Below, piece by piece: positions 29,628 through 39,010 of a stretch of 62,711 bases of DNA. The notes under the pieces are model-generated. The model saw only the letters and a list, made by a program, of their open reading frames with translations, did not search any database and was not told the origin of the DNA. Position 1 is the stretch's first letter. Each line of letters opens with the position of its first letter. The position numbers were made by a program, and so were the translations under genes. The stretch comes from Ignavibacteriales bacterium (GTDB taxonomy: Bacteria > Bacteroidota > Ignavibacteria > Ignavibacteriales > Ignavibacteriaceae), in NCBI GenBank assembly GCA_016707115.1, contig JADJIH010000025.1:1-62711 (forward strand), given 5' to 3'.

Positions 29628-29990
29628 TTAAGAAACCGTAACCAGCAATTCTTTATCGATTGCCTGTTTTATAGATTCTTTTGGAAGCGCACCAACAGCC
29701 ATTTTGGGTTGTCCTGTCATCGGAACAAAAAGAATTGAAGGAATGCTTCTGATTCCAAATACAGAACCAAGTTCCTGCTCTTCATCAGTGTTAACTTTAT
29801 AGATGTTAACTTTTCCCTTATACTCTTCAGATAATTCCTCAAGAACTGGTCCGACCATTCTGCATGGTCCGCACCATGGTGCCCAGAAATCTATAATTGC
29901 AGGAAGTTCACCATTGAATTTCCAATCCTGGCTTTTTTCGTAATCAAAAACTTTGGTTAAAAAAGTTTCTTTTGTTAATTGCTCTGTCAT
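29628..29990 (-). CDS. trxA: Thioredoxin
   Basis: A 120-residue thioredoxin with the active site FWAPWCGPCRMVGPVLEEL (WCGPC near residues 39-43) and the cis-proline motif RSIPSILFVP. An N-terminal stretch of about 25 residues (MTEQLTKETFLTKVFDYEKSQDWKF) precedes the core, as in many Bacteroidota thioredoxins. Its C-terminal end lacks the usual conserved glycine-lysine pair. Cytoplasmic disulfide reduction is the expected role. It is the last gene of a minus-strand run with DUF302, DUF6132 and rhodanese proteins, separated from DUF302 by an inverted-repeat spacer. Confidence 0.9.
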   Translation of the reverse strand: MTEQLTKETFLTKVFDYEKSQDWKFNGELPAIIDFWAPWCGPCRMVGPVLEELSEEYKGKVNIYKVNTDEEQELGSVFGIRSIPSILFVPMTGQPKMAVGALPKESIKQAIDKELLVTVS

Positions 29991-30043
29991 TTGTTTGCCT
30001 TTCTAATTATTCTTTATTTATATTTTTAATTCTTAGACTATGC

Positions 30044-30121
30044 GTCACACTTCGACTTCGCTAAGCGTGACAATGGTAATGTGTTTTCTTTTTACCATCC
30101 TGTTCAAAATCGAAGGATGAC
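30044..30121. repeat. Paired short inverted repeats between trxA and DUF302
   Basis: GTCAC (30044-30048) pairs with GTGAC (30067-30071) around ACTTCGACTTCGCTAAGC, and CATCC (30096-30100) pairs with GGATG (30115-30119). The core GACTTCGC recalls the element at 40878. They belong to the dispersed intergenic palindromes of this window. Confidence 0.45.
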
Positions 30122-30126
30122 TTTTT

Positions 30127-30510
30127 TTAAACTGCTTCTAACACTCTTTTTAATTTACTTTTTACTTCTTCAGCAACAGGCTTCATTTCCGGATTATCAA
30201 TAACCACAGTCATAACGATCGGATCAAAAAAAGAAACAACTGTCTTTTCATTTTTTTCATATACAATAACGTTGCATGGAAGAAGAAGTCCTAATTCTTC
30301 CTCAACCTGTAATCCACCATGAGCAAGTTTAGGATTGCAGGCACCAAGTATTGTGTACTTTTTAAAATCCACATCAATCTTTTTCTTTAAAGTATCTTTA
30401 ACGTCAATCGTTGTAAGAACCCCAAAGCCTTCTTTCTTAAGTTCTTCCGTTACTTTTTCAATTGCTTGTTCAAAGCCGTAATCTGTTGTTTTTGAAAATC
30501 CGTATTTCAT
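30127..30510 (-). CDS. DUF302 protein
   Basis: A 127-residue protein of the DUF302 family, whose members are dimeric TBP-like alpha/beta folds. Family hallmarks: YGFEQAIEKVTEELKKEGFGVLTTIDVKDTLKKKI, YTILGACNPKLAHGGLQVEEELGLLLPCNVIVYEKN and VSFFDPIVMTVVIDNPEM. DUF302 proteins often occur with sulfur or redox genes; binding of an unknown ligand is suspected but not proven. Its start touches the end of the DUF6132 gene (shared base 30510), so translation is probably coupled. Confidence 0.9.
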   Translation of the reverse strand: MKYGFSKTTDYGFEQAIEKVTEELKKEGFGVLTTIDVKDTLKKKIDVDFKKYTILGACNPKLAHGGLQVEEELGLLLPCNVIVYEKNEKTVVSFFDPIVMTVVIDNPEMKPVAEEVKSKLKRVLEAV

Positions 30511-30746
30511 TATTCGTTTTCCTTTTTTTCTTCTTTTTTATTTTTGTTAAAGATTGATTTCCAATCAACAAAAAGAAATCCTGCAAAAGCACCGTAAGCT
30601 GTGCTTATAAATGGATTACCAGTAATTGCACATCCTCGATTACATCCAACATAGTAGTAATATGCATACCCTGCAATGGCTCCGCCGACAACCGGTAAAA
30701 TGCGTTTAGCCCATTTAAAAATTATCTCAAACCTGATGCGTTCCAA
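30510..30746 (-). CDS. DUF6132-like small membrane protein
   Basis: A 78-residue protein with two membrane stretches (ILPVVGGAIAGYAYYYYVGC and ISTAYGAFAGFLFVDW) separated by NRGCAITGNPF, and a basic/acidic tail (KKEEKKENE). The glycine-rich GAIAGY with GCNRGCAITGNP is the signature of the DUF6132 group; the two cysteines could bind a ligand or form a disulfide. It overlaps the rhodanese gene by 25 bases and touches DUF302, pointing to one co-translated unit. Confidence 0.8.
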   Translation of the reverse strand: MERIRFEIIFKWAKRILPVVGGAIAGYAYYYYVGCNRGCAITGNPFISTAYGAFAGFLFVDWKSIFNKNKKEEKKENE

Positions 30747-31111
30747 CGTATCATTCCTCCGCTTAAGTTACTTGCGTTAAATCCCATTTTTTTTAGTTTA
30801 GATGCCGCATTCAGACTTCGGCTTCCGGTCTGGCAGTAACAAATAATTTCTGCATCTTTAAACTTTTTCAATTCCTGTTCCCTGTCTTTAATATCTGTTA
30901 CGGGAATGTGATGTGACCCTTTTATAGAGCTTTGTTTTCTTTCTTTCTCAGTTCGTACATCTAAAAAAACAACATTTCGTTCTTTCTTAACTTTTGCAGA
31001 AGCATCAGCAGGCGTGTATTGTTTTATCGATTTTATTAAGTAAAACTTTTTACCAACGTAATAGACTATCAGTGCAATAAACGCGAATATTAAAATTTGT
31101 TCAGTTGTCAT
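30722..31111 (-). CDS. Membrane-anchored rhodanese-like protein
   Basis: A 129-residue protein with an N-terminal membrane helix (ILIFAFIALIVYYVGKKFYL) followed by a complete rhodanese domain: VVFLDVRTEKERKQSSIKGSHHIPV, then the active-site loop CYCQTGSRSLNAASKL (catalytic Cys in CQTGSR) and LSGGMIRWNASGLR. Rhodaneses move sulfane sulfur. The helix would place the domain at the membrane face. It is the first gene of a tightly overlapping set with DUF6132 and DUF302, so sulfur or thiol handling at the inner membrane is a reasonable inference. Confidence 0.9.
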   Translation of the reverse strand: MTTEQILIFAFIALIVYYVGKKFYLIKSIKQYTPADASAKVKKERNVVFLDVRTEKERKQSSIKGSHHIPVTDIKDREQELKKFKDAEIICYCQTGSRSLNAASKLKKMGFNASNLSGGMIRWNASGLR

Positions 31112-31218
31112 AAGCCTTCAATTTTGTGTTTAGTTTGATAAATAATTTAGGAAAAGGATTCAGTGGAAAACGTGATATAATTCAATTGTTTTTGATATTT
31201 TCAGAACAATCTCAACTT

Positions 31219-31247
31219 AAATCCCTCTCTTGGCGAGAGAGGGATTT
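31219..31247. terminator. Perfect 12-bp hairpin after POT gene
   Basis: AAATCCCTCTCT, loop TGGCG, AGAGAGGGATTT. It follows the minus-strand POT gene (end 31259). Its T content lies mostly in the stem, so termination is likely but not certain. Confidence 0.6.
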
Positions 31248-31258
31248 ATTTAATTACC

Positions 31259-32584
31259 TTACTTAGCTACTTCCTTAACGGCTAAAAATTTATTGTAGAG
31301 CCACATTAAAATTGTTGCAAGCACTCCAATTCCAATAAGTGCAAACCAAACAAGTTCCGGTTTGCCAGCAGCTTTTGATGATTGATACAGCCATCCGCCT
31401 AGTGGATCGCCAACAAATCTTGCAATTGCAATTGGTAAAAATGCATAACCCTGAAACAATCCCTGCTGACCTGGAGGAGCAATTTCAGAAATGTATTCGT
31501 AATATCTTGGTGCCTGCACCATCTCTCCGATTGCAAAAGCAACTATACCTGCGGCGATAGTTGGAATACTTGGATAAATCCCGATGATAATCCAGATCAA
31601 ACTTGAAAATGCAAATCCGTATAAGATTGCTTTAGAAGTTGGAATATTTTTAGTTAACCTGTTTAATGGAATTTGTAAAAGAATAATTGCGCCTGCACCA
31701 GACCAAGACTGAATAATCTCATATGGGGCAGAAGCGCTGATGTAATCTGTGATATAATAAGGTACAATTATAAATTCCTGCCAGAATATTATCCAGTATA
31801 AAGAATAGATTAAAAGAAAAATCATAAACTTAAAATTTGCAAGTACTACAACTAAGTTCTCAAGCTTCTTTCCAAACGATTCAACAACTTCTGTGGCTGG
31901 TGATTTTACTTCTTTGTACATCATTATGTTTACAATCAACATTGCAAAACAGCTGATTGAGGAAACAACATAAACAAATTGATTACCAAAACTATCGCGA
32001 ACAAAATATGCTATTGTTGGCCCGATCATAGCACCTGCATTTACAAGCCAGTAATAAATTGCAAACCCAAGAGATTTTGTTTCCGGTGTTGATGTAACGG
32101 CAACTGTTCCAAGTACAGATGGTTTTATAAATGAACCGCCGAATGCAGTAAAAACCAAGAAGGCCATCATTAGCCAGTACTGGGAGAAGCCGCCGTATAT
32201 TCCCGAGAATGAAGACATTCCAACAGAACCGATTAAAAAGTAACCGAGACCAAGAACTGTGAAGGCAACATTAAAAGCTTTTCTAAATCCCCATTTATCT
32301 GCAAGCGTTCCGCCGAGTATTGGAAGAAGATAAATTAATCCGCCAAACATACCGGAAAGCTGGCCGGCTTCTGCTTCAGAAAAACCGAGATCATTACGCA
32401 TATAAATCATAAAAACAATTTGCTGTCCGTAGTAAGCAAGTCTTTCAAACAACTCCATTACATTGGCAACCCAAAATGTTTTATGAAATCCTGATTTAAG
32501 ATTTTGTAACTGGCTTTTAATATCCACAACTTTGCCTTTAAAAAATATTGCGCGCAATTTAGTTAAGCACACTTTTAGTAACAA
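31259..32584 (-). CDS. POT/PTR-family peptide transporter (MFS)
   Basis: A 441-residue membrane protein with the proton-dependent oligopeptide transporter signature VMELFERLAYYGQQIVFMIYM (ExxxERxxYYG), then LGFSEAEAGQLSGMFGGLIYLLPILGGTLADKWGFRKAF and FGGSFIKPSVLGTVAVTSTPETKSLGFAIYYWLVNAGAMIGP. About 12 helices are visible. The family imports di- or tripeptides with protons, though Bacteroidota members of this branch are poorly characterised. The first 19 residues (MLLKVCLTKLRAIFFKGKV) look unlike the family; a GTG start at 32527 (VDIKSQLQNLKSGFHKTFW) would be more usual. Confidence 0.88.
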   Translation of the reverse strand: MLLKVCLTKLRAIFFKGKVVDIKSQLQNLKSGFHKTFWVANVMELFERLAYYGQQIVFMIYMRNDLGFSEAEAGQLSGMFGGLIYLLPILGGTLADKWGFRKAFNVAFTVLGLGYFLIGSVGMSSFSGIYGGFSQYWLMMAFLVFTAFGGSFIKPSVLGTVAVTSTPETKSLGFAIYYWLVNAGAMIGPTIAYFVRDSFGNQFVYVVSSISCFAMLIVNIMMYKEVKSPATEVVESFGKKLENLVVVLANFKFMIFLLIYSLYWIIFWQEFIIVPYYITDYISASAPYEIIQSWSGAGAIILLQIPLNRLTKNIPTSKAILYGFAFSSLIWIIIGIYPSIPTIAAGIVAFAIGEMVQAPRYYEYISEIAPPGQQGLFQGYAFLPIAIARFVGDPLGGWLYQSSKAAGKPELVWFALIGIGVLATILMWLYNKFLAVKEVAK

Positions 32585-32866
32585 AAAGTTTATCTGTCTA
32601 AATCCAGTAATCTGTTAGATACTGCCTCTGTTTTTCGTAGTGTTTACGGCTTTTAAAGCTTACTCACCAATGCTGAGTTGTATATTTTCTTGTTCGCAAA
32701 TAGCACTATAAAAGACAATAAGACTTATATAACTAGCCTTTTTAGTCATCAAGTTTGGATTAGGTTTAGGAATGATTGTTGCGTTATTATAAATAAGCAT
32801 TAATTATTTAAATTGAATTTTAGCAGAATAATTTTTAAACATACATAATCAAAAAATAAGATTAAT

Positions 32867-33355
32867 ATGAAAACATACATTATAGTATTTCTTCTGGCCG
32901 TAACTGCCTCATTATATTCACAAAAAAATAATTCTGTTATTGCAGAAGTTAAGAGCAGCGAAGTCTCAGTTAAGCTTCATCAGCTTTTAGATTTTACTAA
33001 TCCCGATTCAAAACCTAAAGACGGACATAAATTTATTGTTGCAGAAATTACCCTTGAAAACTTTTCCTCCAAAGCAGTTGCTATGGGTTCTGAGTACACA
33101 ATGAGCATTACCATTAAAGATGATAAAGGAAATGAATATCGTTCCGGATTAAAAGGGGCGGGCATTGTATCATCATATCTAATTAAAAATAAATCTTACC
33201 AGCAGGATCAGTCTGCAAACAAGCTTTCTTATGATGAAAATTTTCCTGCTAAAACAAAAGCAAAATCTTTATTGTGTGGATTTGAAATTCCCAAAGACGC
33301 AAAGATTGTTTCATTCGGATTAAAGAAGAAAAGTTTATGGAGTGTTATTAAATAA
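32867..33355 (+). CDS. Secreted DUF4352-like protein
   Basis: A 162-residue protein with a cleavable signal peptide (MKTYIIVFLLAVTASLYS). The mature part looks like a telokin/DUF4352-type immunoglobulin fold: SEVSVKLHQLLDFTNPD, GHKFIVAEITLENFSSKAVAMGSEYTMSITIKDDKGNEY, then FPAKTKAKSLLCGFEIPKDAKIVSFGLKKK. Such domains occur in exported proteins and lipoproteins and often act as stabilising or inhibitory modules. It lies 21 bases before the large T9SS gene on the same strand. Exact function unknown. Confidence 0.7.
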   Translation: MKTYIIVFLLAVTASLYSQKNNSVIAEVKSSEVSVKLHQLLDFTNPDSKPKDGHKFIVAEITLENFSSKAVAMGSEYTMSITIKDDKGNEYRSGLKGAGIVSSYLIKNKSYQQDQSANKLSYDENFPAKTKAKSLLCGFEIPKDAKIVSFGLKKKSLWSVIK

Positions 33356-33376
33356 AATTATACTAAGGGGATCGCT

Positions 33377-36274
33377 ATGAGTGACTTTAAAGTTACAGGT
33401 TCATTATTTATTCTGTATTTCTTTTTCACTTCAATTCTAATAGCCCAACACGGCGACCCGCAAAATCGCAGAGTTGGAAATCTAGACGCAAACCAAATTA
33501 AAACTGTGCTATTTAATACTGGTGTAATTGCACAACCAGGAACTGAAGGTCCTCGGCTTGGTTGGGTTTATCCACAAAATGGGTATGCTGGGGATATGAG
33601 CATTGTGCTCGGATTACAACTTCCCATTAAAGATTACTGGAGAGGCGAACTTCCACCCGATGGGATACCTGATACTATTTACTCAGTGATTATAACTCCT
33701 GTTGATAGACCAGGTGGTGGTGAAGGGAGTAACGGAGTTTCATATACATTTGAACCACTACCCGGATATTTTAATCCTAATCTGAATGAAACAGGAAGAG
33801 GAGTTGCAATAAGCACGGATATTGAAAGCTGGCCAACCCTTTGGCCCGATCATCCGGAATATGGAACTGGCGTATGGAATGGTTTGTATGGTCCGGATAA
33901 TTTTGTTGGCGATCAGGAAGCATTATTTGTTATAGATGATTTTAATGACCTTGAAAACAATCTTATAAATAGATTTTATCCTGATACAACTAACACTGCT
34001 ATTACCGGGCACGGAATTGAAGTTAAAGTAAGGTACGTGGAACTAAATAATCCAACTTATCAAGATGTTTTATTCAAAATCTATGATATAAAAAATAATT
34101 CACAACACAATTATTCTAAAATGGTTTTTGGTAATCTTACAGGAACTTATGTTGGTGTTGAAGATCCAGAATGGAATGATGATGTATCTCTTTATTATCC
34201 CAAAGATAATTTAATTGTTACTTCAGATTTTGATAGCTACATCAACCCGCTTGCAAATCCAAATTGGCAAGGCAGAGTAGGAATGCTTGGGGAATCGTTT
34301 GTCTGCACTCCAACCACAAATAAAATTGCTAGTTTTGATTACTTTGTGCCTGCCGGTAATATTACACTGTCCGATGACACAAATATGTGGTCTAGAATTT
34401 CACCAGGTTATTTTACTTGGCCTTCTAGTGTTAACTATATTGATTCAATTCCATATGCTACGAGAGGAGAAGATGGGGATTATATGTGGGGAAGTGAATA
34501 CTTTTCTATTAATTCAGGGGAAACAAAAACATTTGTTACAGCTTCTGCATTTGGATATTCAAAAGATGAAATTTTATTCAAGATGAAATATGCTGAAGCA
34601 CTATACAATTCAAATTTTGATACAGTAGCTGTTAAAAATTCAATTTCTATTATAAGTCATAACTACCATAAGACGGTATCTGGTAATGAAGTAATATCCT
34701 GGAATGCAATTAACTCAAATGGAACGGTTGAAATATGGTACAGCGCGGATGCTGGAAATAGTTGGGAAACAATTACTACAAGCACCCCAAACAATGGCTC
34801 ATACAATTGGAACACAACACTCTTTGATGATGGTGCTTTTACGAAAATATTGGTCCTTTTAAAAAATGAAACTGGGTTCATTTATGCAATAGATGAAAGC
34901 GAATACTTTACTCTTAATAATTCCGGAAATGGAATTCCCTTTGTGAAAATTTTAAATGATGAGTTGCAACCCGGAATTACAATTACGGATGAAGAATATA
35001 ATTTTAATCTGCTCATTGGAGATCCTGAAAATGATGCAATGCTTTTAAAAGTGTGGTATGGTATAAACTCGGATACTGTTTTTCATCTTTCTCAAAACTT
35101 TAATGTTTCAAGTGATACGGTTTTTCAAACGATACCAATAAATCTAAATATAATTCCAAATTCGGATAAGTTAAGAATTAAACTTGAAGTAATTGATGGA
35201 ACAAACTCATATTCCGACATTACTCTTGAGTTTAGCAAGCAAACGCCAAGACAACTCATTCCTTCTCAAAACTTTGAGTGGGTAAGACATTATGCAGAAG
35301 TTCCTGTTGCTATTAATATAATTGATTCGACTCAATTTAGAGGGCAAGAGTATATAATAACTTTTTATGATTCAATACCCAACGAACCCAAAACCTTTTC
35401 GGTTTTTAACAAAACGCTAAATCAATATACCGTTTTTAAGGAACCAGTCTACCCCTATAGTGAATCATCTGTTTTTGACGGAATGGCATTATATACGGAA
35501 GATATACAAACAAGGCTTGATACAACCATAAGTGGCTGGAACAATCCACATCCTAAAAACTTAAAGTTTGTAGTAGATCAGTTTATCGGCCCAACGTATA
35601 AGGCATATCGATATCCGTATGATTATAAACTAACCTTTTCTGATACATACACAGATAGTTCAAACAAGCTAACAGCAATTTTTGGAAACGGAGCTCCGGC
35701 AGTTAATCCTAATTTAAATTTTAAAATTTATAGATCTGTGGATGGATTTTGGGAGAGAACACAATTTGGCTTTTCTGAGCCAAGACCATTTAGAAAAGAT
35801 ACTTTATCATTTGGTGATGTTGCGATCTTTTCTGATCCAACAGGAACAGAGTTTTCTTGGAGATTAAATATTTCGGGTTATGATTCAACTGAAAATGTAC
35901 CAGCGGGTGGCGATACCTTATATCTATATACAAAAAAAGGTTTATCTGTATTTGATACAATTCGTGTTCATGGCTTAACAGTAGATGTAAATGACAATCC
36001 TGAAATACCTGTTAAGTATTCTTTATCCCAAAACTATCCAAATCCATTCAACCCAAGTACAAAAATTACTTATAGTGTTGCAAGTCTTAGTAATGTTAGT
36101 CTAAAAGTTTATGATATTCTGGGAAGAGAAGTTGCAGTACTAGTTAATGAAGAAAAATCTACTGGAAGACATGAGGTTAATTTTAATGCTTCATCACTTG
36201 CTAGCGGAGTTTATTTCTACCAAATAAAAGCCGGCAGTTTTGTTCAAACTAAAAAACTTATGTTGCTAAAATAA
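33377..36274 (+). CDS. Large secreted T9SS cargo protein
   Basis: An intact 965-residue protein. Signal peptide FILYFFFTSILIAQ, then a long region of unrecognised beta-rich sequence: PRLGWVYPQNGYAGDMSIVLG, IESWPTLWPDHPEYGTGVWNGLYGPDNF (Trp/Pro/Gly-rich) and VKVRYVELNNPTYQDVLFKIYDIKN. Next come an Ig-like or Fn3-like part (EVISWNAINSNGTVEIWYSADAGNSWETIT) and a T9SS type A sorting domain (SLSQNYPNPFNPSTKITYS, YDILGREVAVLVNEE, ending KKLMLLK). The start follows AAGGGG. A surface protein of unknown role; similar lengthy proteins are common in Ignavibacteria. Confidence 0.85.
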   Translation: MSDFKVTGSLFILYFFFTSILIAQHGDPQNRRVGNLDANQIKTVLFNTGVIAQPGTEGPRLGWVYPQNGYAGDMSIVLGLQLPIKDYWRGELPPDGIPDTIYSVIITPVDRPGGGEGSNGVSYTFEPLPGYFNPNLNETGRGVAISTDIESWPTLWPDHPEYGTGVWNGLYGPDNFVGDQEALFVIDDFNDLENNLINRFYPDTTNTAITGHGIEVKVRYVELNNPTYQDVLFKIYDIKNNSQHNYSKMVFGNLTGTYVGVEDPEWNDDVSLYYPKDNLIVTSDFDSYINPLANPNWQGRVGMLGESFVCTPTTNKIASFDYFVPAGNITLSDDTNMWSRISPGYFTWPSSVNYIDSIPYATRGEDGDYMWGSEYFSINSGETKTFVTASAFGYSKDEILFKMKYAEALYNSNFDTVAVKNSISIISHNYHKTVSGNEVISWNAINSNGTVEIWYSADAGNSWETITTSTPNNGSYNWNTTLFDDGAFTKILVLLKNETGFIYAIDESEYFTLNNSGNGIPFVKILNDELQPGITITDEEYNFNLLIGDPENDAMLLKVWYGINSDTVFHLSQNFNVSSDTVFQTIPINLNIIPNSDKLRIKLEVIDGTNSYSDITLEFSKQTPRQLIPSQNFEWVRHYAEVPVAINIIDSTQFRGQEYIITFYDSIPNEPKTFSVFNKTLNQYTVFKEPVYPYSESSVFDGMALYTEDIQTRLDTTISGWNNPHPKNLKFVVDQFIGPTYKAYRYPYDYKLTFSDTYTDSSNKLTAIFGNGAPAVNPNLNFKIYRSVDGFWERTQFGFSEPRPFRKDTLSFGDVAIFSDPTGTEFSWRLNISGYDSTENVPAGGDTLYLYTKKGLSVFDTIRVHGLTVDVNDNPEIPVKYSLSQNYPNPFNPSTKITYSVASLSNVSLKVYDILGREVAVLVNEEKSTGRHEVNFNASSLASGVYFYQIKAGSFVQTKKLMLLK

Positions 36275-36610
36275 TTTTTTCCTTGGTTGTCACGGTTGCA
36301 CCGTGACAACCGAATTAAAATTGTCGCAATGGCGTTGGAACAGGCTAAGTAATGTTTCACTTTGTTGAACGCAGAGTATTAATAATTTAACATTAGCCGA
36401 TCAGGCGTTTTTCATTTCTTAGAAAACACAATTCTTTTTCCATTATTTGATAAAATTTTATTCGCAATTAACAATTAATAAATTGGTTTAATCAACTTAA
36501 ACAAAACATTTTATTTTTGCTGTGTGGCATACTTTTAGAAAAAACTTAGTGCTTGAATTTTTTATTTATTCACTGTTGCTAATTGTTAAACTTTGCAGAA
36601 TTGGTCGTTT
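36275..36610. other. Intergenic region upstream of the rnf operon
   Basis: A 336-base gap. It contains a perfect palindrome, GGTTGTCACGGT, loop TGC, ACCGTGACAACC (36285-36311), without a T run after it. The rest is AT-rich with no gene. A promoter for the rnf genes must lie here, but I cannot place one confidently. Confidence 0.5.
36285..36311. repeat. Perfect 12-bp palindrome GGTTGTCACGGT
   Basis: Two 12-base arms with a 3-base loop lie 10 bases after a T9SS gene stop. The GTCAC/GTGAC core resembles the arms of other dispersed elements here. It could act as a terminator despite the lack of a T run. Confidence 0.6.
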
Positions 36611-37954
36611 ATGAGTTCAAAAACATTTCACGGCGGCGTTCATCCAAAAGAATATAAAGAACTAACCGAACATCTTGCGTTCGAAATATTTCCACAACCA
36701 CAGCAAATTGTACTTCCATTATCACAGCATCTTGGTAAAGAAGCAAAAACACTCGTTAAAAAAGGTGATGATGTAAAAGCTGGACAGATGGTTGCGCAGG
36801 CAGAAGGATTTGTTTCTGCTCCGGTTCATTCTTCTGTTGCCGGCAAAGTAATGAGTGTTGGTAAAGAACAAACTTCAAGCGGATTTCCTAAAGACTCAAT
36901 CATCATTAAACGAAATGGGACTATTGAATCTGAATCATTAACTAATGAATTTCGGTTGTCAACTCTTAACCCGGAACAAATCTCTCCTGATGAAATTAGA
37001 GAAAGAGTTGCTCTCGCAGGAATTGTTGGACAGGGCGGCGCAGCATTTCCAACCTCGGTTAAACTTTCTCCGCCAAAGGATAAAGTTATTGATGTGGTAA
37101 TCCTCAATGGGTGCGAATGTGAACCATATCTTACCCGTGATTATAGATTTATGATGGAACGTCCCGATGATTTAATCTCAGGATTAAAATTAATTATGAA
37201 AGCTCTCGGTGTTAAACGCGGAGTAATAGGAATTGAAAACAACAAACCCGAGGCGATAGAATTACTCACAAATAAAATTAAGTATGAACACGGATTGGAA
37301 GTTGTATCGTTAAAAACAAAATACCCGCAAGGCGCTGAGAAGATGCTGATAAAGGCCGTAACAGGAAAAGAAGTTCCTCCCGGCAAATTACCAATGGATG
37401 TTGGTGCAGTAATTCAGAATATCGGAACTGCAATTGCAATCCACGATGCAATTGTAAAGGGTGAAGTTTTAATAACCGCAGCGTTAACAGTTTCAGGAAA
37501 AGGAATAAAGAATCCTAAAAACTTAATCGTACCCGTTGGAACAACAATACAGACTGTAATTGATTACTGCGGCGGAGTAACTGATGATTCTGTTAAAATA
37601 GTTGTCGGCGGCCCAATGATGGGAACCGCACAGTTTGATTTGCACGCTCCTGTTATGAAGGCAACTTCAGGAATTTTAGTTTTAACTAAAGATGAAGTTG
37701 CAGAAAATCCTGAAACACCTTGTTTAAGATGTGGGCAGTGTGTTGGTGCATGTCCTTTAAACTTAATGCCGACAAAGCTCGCAAGATATTCACAACTAAA
37801 CAGGTTTGATGATGCTGAAGGAGCGGGAATAACTGTTTGTATGGAATGCGGAACTTGTTCTTACACTTGTCCTGCAAACATTCCTCTTGTTCAGTGGATA
37901 AGATTAGGTAAACAAAAAGTTCTACAAATGCAGAAGGAAAGAACTGCAAAATAA
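36611..37954 (+). CDS. rnfC: Rnf complex subunit C
   Basis: RnfC is the membrane-associated iron-sulfur and NADH/FMN-binding subunit of the Rnf complex, which couples ferredoxin and NAD redox to Na+ or H+ transport. The start MSSKTFHGGVHPKEYKELTEH (ATG 36611) is preferred over the upstream TTG. An N-terminal barrel-like part (GDDVKAGQMVAQAEGFVSAPVHSSVAGKV) is followed by the glycine-rich Nqo1/FMN-NADH domain (GIVGQGGAAFPTSVKLSPP, NGCECEPYLTRDYR) and two [4Fe-4S] motifs (CLRCGQCVGACPLNLMP and CMECGTCSYTCPANIPLVQWIRLGKQ). About 447 residues, normal for the family. It is the first gene of the operon. Confidence 0.95.
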   Translation: MSSKTFHGGVHPKEYKELTEHLAFEIFPQPQQIVLPLSQHLGKEAKTLVKKGDDVKAGQMVAQAEGFVSAPVHSSVAGKVMSVGKEQTSSGFPKDSIIIKRNGTIESESLTNEFRLSTLNPEQISPDEIRERVALAGIVGQGGAAFPTSVKLSPPKDKVIDVVILNGCECEPYLTRDYRFMMERPDDLISGLKLIMKALGVKRGVIGIENNKPEAIELLTNKIKYEHGLEVVSLKTKYPQGAEKMLIKAVTGKEVPPGKLPMDVGAVIQNIGTAIAIHDAIVKGEVLITAALTVSGKGIKNPKNLIVPVGTTIQTVIDYCGGVTDDSVKIVVGGPMMGTAQFDLHAPVMKATSGILVLTKDEVAENPETPCLRCGQCVGACPLNLMPTKLARYSQLNRFDDAEGAGITVCMECGTCSYTCPANIPLVQWIRLGKQKVLQMQKERTAK

Positions 37955-38023
37955 ATTGATCAATTGTTGGATTGTTTCATTGTTATAATAATGAAACAAT
38001 ATTACTAGAAATAAAAAACTATT

Positions 38024-39010
38024 ATGACAGATACCCAAACTTTAATCGAACCAAAACAAAAAGTTTATTTTGATTTAACAACATCACCGCATCTACACTC
38101 AAAATGGTCAACATCAAAAGTGATGTGGTTTGTTGTTGCCGCTTTAATTCCATCCATCATTGCCGCAATAACTTTTTTTGGATGGATGCAGATTTTTATA
38201 ATAATTACTGCGGTAGTATTTGCTGTTGGAACAGAAGCAGCTATTCAATCAATAAGAAAAAAGAAAGTAACCTGGTTTGATGGCAGCGCAGCTTTAACCG
38301 GATTACTTTTAGCATTAACACTTCCTCCTAACTTTTCGCTATCAGCAACTGCAATAGGATCTGTTGTTGCAATTGGATTGGGTAAGCAGATTTTTGGCGG
38401 ATTGGGATACAACATTTTTAATCCGGCTTTAGTCGGCAGAGCATTTTTACAAGCTGCTTTTCCTGTACAAATAACAACATGGGTTAAACCAAACTTTGCT
38501 GTTGATTCTGTAACAAGTGCAACTCCTCTTGCTGCATTTAAGTTTGATAAAATATTTACAGACACAGTTCCAATGGCAATAGGAAATGTTGGCGGATCGC
38601 TGGGAGAGACATCTGCAATCGCTGTATTGGTTGGTGGAATTCTTTTAATTGCTGTTGGAATTGTTAACTGGAGAATTCCTCTTTCAATGATAATCGGCAT
38701 GTTTTTGTTCGGAGGATTATTCTGGTTTATCAATCCGCAAAACCCTTCACCCGTCTTTCACATCTTTGCAGGAAGTTTTCTTTTCGGTGCGATGTTTATG
38801 GCAACGGATTGGGTTACATCACCAATTACAAATAAAGGTATGTGGATTTTCGGTTTAGGAATTTCACTCGTGCTGGTTGTAATCAGAATTTACGGCGGCT
38901 TGCCGGAAGGAGTTATGTACTCAATTTTATTTATGAATGGATTTGTTCCTCTTATTAACAGATATACTAAACCAACGATATTTGGTGTTGTTAAGGAGGA
39001 AAAGAAATAA
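38024..39010 (+). CDS. rnfD: Rnf complex subunit D
   Basis: A 328-residue polytopic membrane subunit of the Rnf complex. After LTTSPHLHSKWSTSKVMW come membrane helices (LIPSIIAAITFFGWMQIFIIITAVV and later), GKQIFGGLGYNIFNPALVGRAFLQAAFP, and DSVTSATPLAAFK, where the Thr is the predicted covalent FMN site attached by ApbE. FAGSFLFGAMFMATDWVTSPIT and VMYSILFMNGFVPLINRYTKP close the family pattern. It overlaps rnfG by one base (TAATG). It works with RnfG in electron transfer across the membrane. Confidence 0.95.
   Translation: MTDTQTLIEPKQKVYFDLTTSPHLHSKWSTSKVMWFVVAALIPSIIAAITFFGWMQIFIIITAVVFAVGTEAAIQSIRKKKVTWFDGSAALTGLLLALTLPPNFSLSATAIGSVVAIGLGKQIFGGLGYNIFNPALVGRAFLQAAFPVQITTWVKPNFAVDSVTSATPLAAFKFDKIFTDTVPMAIGNVGGSLGETSAIAVLVGGILLIAVGIVNWRIPLSMIIGMFLFGGLFWFINPQNPSPVFHIFAGSFLFGAMFMATDWVTSPITNKGMWIFGLGISLVLVVIRIYGGLPEGVMYSILFMNGFVPLINRYTKPTIFGVVKEEKK

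Noticed and set aside
36285..36311. Standard rho-independent terminator
   Set aside because: The perfect stem has no T run on either strand, so it is listed as a palindrome only.
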